From positions 1 to 54,074 of IMG/VR virus record IMGVR_UViG_3300048804_000160: DNA of 54,074 bases. One strand, given 5' to 3'. Origin of the DNA: a virus. Shown piece after piece: positions 52,637-54,074 of this stretch. Numbering within the stretch: position 1 is the stretch's first letter; the number at the start of each line of letters is the position of its first letter. The position numbers and the translations under genes were made by a program. The notes below the pieces were generated by a model, which saw only the letters and a list, made by a program, of their open reading frames with translations, made no database searches and had not been told where the DNA came from.

Positions 52637-53064
52637 ACCTGCAATACCATTCGCATGTCTTCTTTATTATATATTCTGTGGAAGCATCCTTGTCCACAAA
52701 TTGTTTGAAAATAGTAACCCTTAAAGAAATAAATCGTACTTGGAAAATGTTTTGGTTCAATTTCTGCTACTTCAATTGGTTCATAATTGTGAACAAGATA
52801 ATCAATCACAAAAGCCAATTTATTATTTGGATATGGCTCATAGCCTTTATGTCCACATTTTTCCAAATAACCGTCATCATGTTCAAGAATCAATCGGTAC
52901 ATCAGAGTTTCAAAATCATGAGTTTCAAGATATTTTTCGAATTTTCTGTAACGACCATCGGCAATTTTTAATTCCTTTGCCATTTTTTCAATAAACTCAT
53001 TACGAATGGCAATACCTTCAGGAGATTCTGCCCATTTTTTCATTTTTTTGTAATCCAAACTCAT
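52633..53064 (-). CDS. Hypothetical protein, 143 aa
   Basis: MSLDYKKMKKWAESPEGIAI then helices, and a beta part YFFKGYYFQTICGQGCFHRI. Short overlap with the MazG-like gene. No known family. Confidence 0.65.
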   Translation of the reverse strand: MSLDYKKMKKWAESPEGIAIRNEFIEKMAKELKIADGRYRKFEKYLETHDFETLMYRLILEHDDGYLEKCGHKGYEPYPNNKLAFVIDYLVHNYEPIEVAEIEPKHFPSTIYFFKGYYFQTICGQGCFHRIYNKEDMRMVLQV

Positions 53065-53066
53065 AA

Positions 53067-53258
53067 TTAATTTAATTTTGTTAGTTCAAATTTTCTTTTA
53101 TATTCATCAAATTCTTTATCTGACATTTTAAGTAGTCCGTCTGCTAATATTTTGGCTTCAACATCCCTTTTTTTCATAGTATTTGGATGATTCATGTAGA
53201 GCACAAAAAGTATTGCTTCTTTCGCTCTGTCAAGTTTATTTATTTCTTCGTCAGTCAT
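53067..53258 (-). CDS. Hypothetical helical protein, 63 aa
   Basis: MTDEEINKLDRAKEAILFVL, ending KMSDKEFDEYKRKFELTKLN. Overlaps the HNH gene by 4 nt. Unrecognised. Confidence 0.6.
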   Translation of the reverse strand: MTDEEINKLDRAKEAILFVLYMNHPNTMKKRDVEAKILADGLLKMSDKEFDEYKRKFELTKLN

Positions 53259-53797
53259 AATTTATTTATCCAAAATAACGCAATTTTTTTGCAAAAAGCA
53301 ACTGTTTCTTCTTCGGTCATCGAATTTTTCATGTAGTTTATTGGTGTTGACACAAACACCACATTATTTTTTTCATATGGTTTATTCGAATCAACTCGGT
53401 CAAGCGATGCCATTTCAAACATCTGATGTCTTTTTCTTGCTTGAGGTAACTTAAGTTCAATTCCTGTGTATGGACATTTACCGTTTTGTTTATTCCATTG
53501 TTCAAGCAAATCGTCTAATGTTAAATCACCCAAGTTTTTTCTTCGTTTTGCTCTCCTTATAAATTCCCGAAAACCAGTAAATTGGTCTCTTTGAGTTTTA
53601 CCATTAAAATTATCAACATTTCCCTTTCCTATCCAAATGCCCAGATTTTTAATATTTGTTTTTCCAAGGCAACTTTGGGAGCAATAATGTTTTTTACCTT
53701 TTGCTTCCGTTCTTTTTATTTCTGAAACCGCTTTTTCAAACGGAGTATTGCAGTTATAACATATAACTACTGCTGTTTTTCTTTTATACTTTTCCAT
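53255..53797 (-). CDS. HNH endonuclease next to tmRNA
   Basis: 180 residues from ATG 53797. Zinc ribbon CYNCNTPF...HYCSQSC, then CPYTGIEL, ASLDRVDSNKPYEKNNVVFV and STPINYMKNSMTEEE, an HNH of the type found in homing proteins. Class B promoter 17 nt upstream; the tmRNA 3' end lies 54 nt upstream of the start, repeating the habit of such genes to sit beside tRNA-like genes. Confidence 0.85.
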   Translation of the reverse strand: MEKYKRKTAVVICYNCNTPFEKAVSEIKRTEAKGKKHYCSQSCLGKTNIKNLGIWIGKGNVDNFNGKTQRDQFTGFREFIRRAKRRKNLGDLTLDDLLEQWNKQNGKCPYTGIELKLPQARKRHQMFEMASLDRVDSNKPYEKNNVVFVSTPINYMKNSMTEEETVAFCKKIALFWINKL

Positions 53798-53814
53798 CTT
53801 CCACAATATTTTAT

Positions 53815-53823
53815 TATAAATAC
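53815..53823 (-). promoter_or_regulatory. Class B promoter element
   Basis: AGTATTTATAATAAA, 17 nt before ATG 53797. Confidence 0.6.
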
Positions 53824-53851
53824 TGTGGAAGTGCGGAAAAGTTTGTGGAAG

Positions 53852-54074
53852 TGGAGCAGAAGGGAGTTGAACCCTTGTCCAGTCATGCGACTAATACGTT
53901 TTCTACAAGTTTATCTGAATTTTCTAATTCAGCGAAATATCTGATGTTTGCGGAACATCAACAATCCGTCTTGTCTTTTGCTTCCTTAAGCCGGAAGGTT
54001 CTTTGCTGAGTTTTTTGTTTCCTTATGCTGCGATTGCAAGTTCAGCTTGTCTTGCGAATACTGCTTTACCTCTC
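53852..54074 (-). ncRNA. ssrA: tmRNA (ssrA), 3' part; 5' end outside window
   Basis: On the minus strand the visible part starts within the tag reading frame: GKAVFARQAELAIAA then TAA (54025-54027), ending in the AA-type degron. A structured linker follows (hairpin CTGAATT/AATTCAG) and then a tRNA-like 3' end, T-arm AAGGG-TTCAACT-CCCTT and acceptor strand CTGCTCC-A. The matching 5' acceptor (GGAGCAG-type) must lie beyond 54074. tmRNA rescues stalled ribosomes and tags the product for proteolysis. Confidence 0.85.

Noticed and set aside
1-54074. Genome-wide recoding of TAG (genetic code 15)
   Set aside because: Large genes read through with standard stops, and at least five genes end in TAG at sensible places; only the PTH2 frame needs readthrough.
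1-54074. CRISPR arrays and insertion sequences
   Set aside because: No regularly spaced repeats and no transposase seen; mobile genes are homing endonucleases and an intein.

Overview
The window reads as part of a large, AT-rich, tailed double-stranded DNA phage of a Bacteroidota host. The phage assignment rests on many small overlapping genes in long co-oriented runs, about 27 tRNA genes, at least ten homing-type endonucleases, an intein-bearing class II ribonucleotide reductase, a T4-type RNA ligase, a UvsW-like helicase, and a set of proteins with T4-style capsid-targeting N-termini. The host assignment rests on ten elements matching the Bacteroidota primary-sigma promoter (TTG/TTTG, 19-21 nt, TAnnTTTG) and on host-type lipoproteins and a DUF5020-like outer-membrane barrel.

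Layout. 1-13.4 kb: mostly minus-strand accessory and metabolic genes (DnaJ-type zinc finger, GMP reductase, pol-beta nucleotidyltransferase, two tagged internal-protein candidates, a four-gene envelope cluster, metallophosphoesterase, a dNTP pyrophosphohydrolase-nucleotidase fusion). 13.4-20.6 kb: homing endonucleases, a peptidyl-tRNA hydrolase 2 gene with an in-frame TAG, a tRNA with anticodon CTA, a run of small genes, ribosomal protein bL12, and an RNase P RNA gene. 20.6-29.2 kb: tRNA array interleaved with HNH endonucleases and small membrane or zinc proteins. 29.2-41 kb: tiny-peptide unit, two VWA proteins, a GIY-YIG endonuclease and SF2 helicase that share a ~46-residue repeat, and NrdJ with an intein. 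41-48.6 kb: more tRNAs, a tagged ADP-ribosyltransferase-like gene with a frameshift, two papain-like proteases, RNA ligase plus methyltransferase, then a plus-strand operon of tagged proteins and a membrane protein. 48.6-54.1 kb: small genes, tRNAs (one Leu tRNA with an anticodon-loop insertion), further HNH genes, a MazG-like protein, and the 3' part of a tmRNA running off the window end.

How the parts fit. The phage seems to carry much of a translation and tRNA-maturation kit: tRNAs without encoded CCA, RNase P RNA, a possible CCA-type nucleotidyltransferase, RNA ligase, PTH2, tmRNA, bL12 and an amber-suppressor tRNA. Three promoter classes are visible: A, host-like, in front of NrdJ, helicase, VWA genes and the ligase operon; B, GTATTTATA placed 11-18 nt before the start codon, in front of tagged proteins, proteases and nearly all homing endonucleases (late-like); C, TGTAACA-N17/18-TATAAT, in front of bL12, the nucleotidyltransferase and two others. 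Temporal labels are inference from gene content. Start codons were chosen by ATG, overlap (ATGA/TAATG) and promoter position; several differ from the longest open frame.
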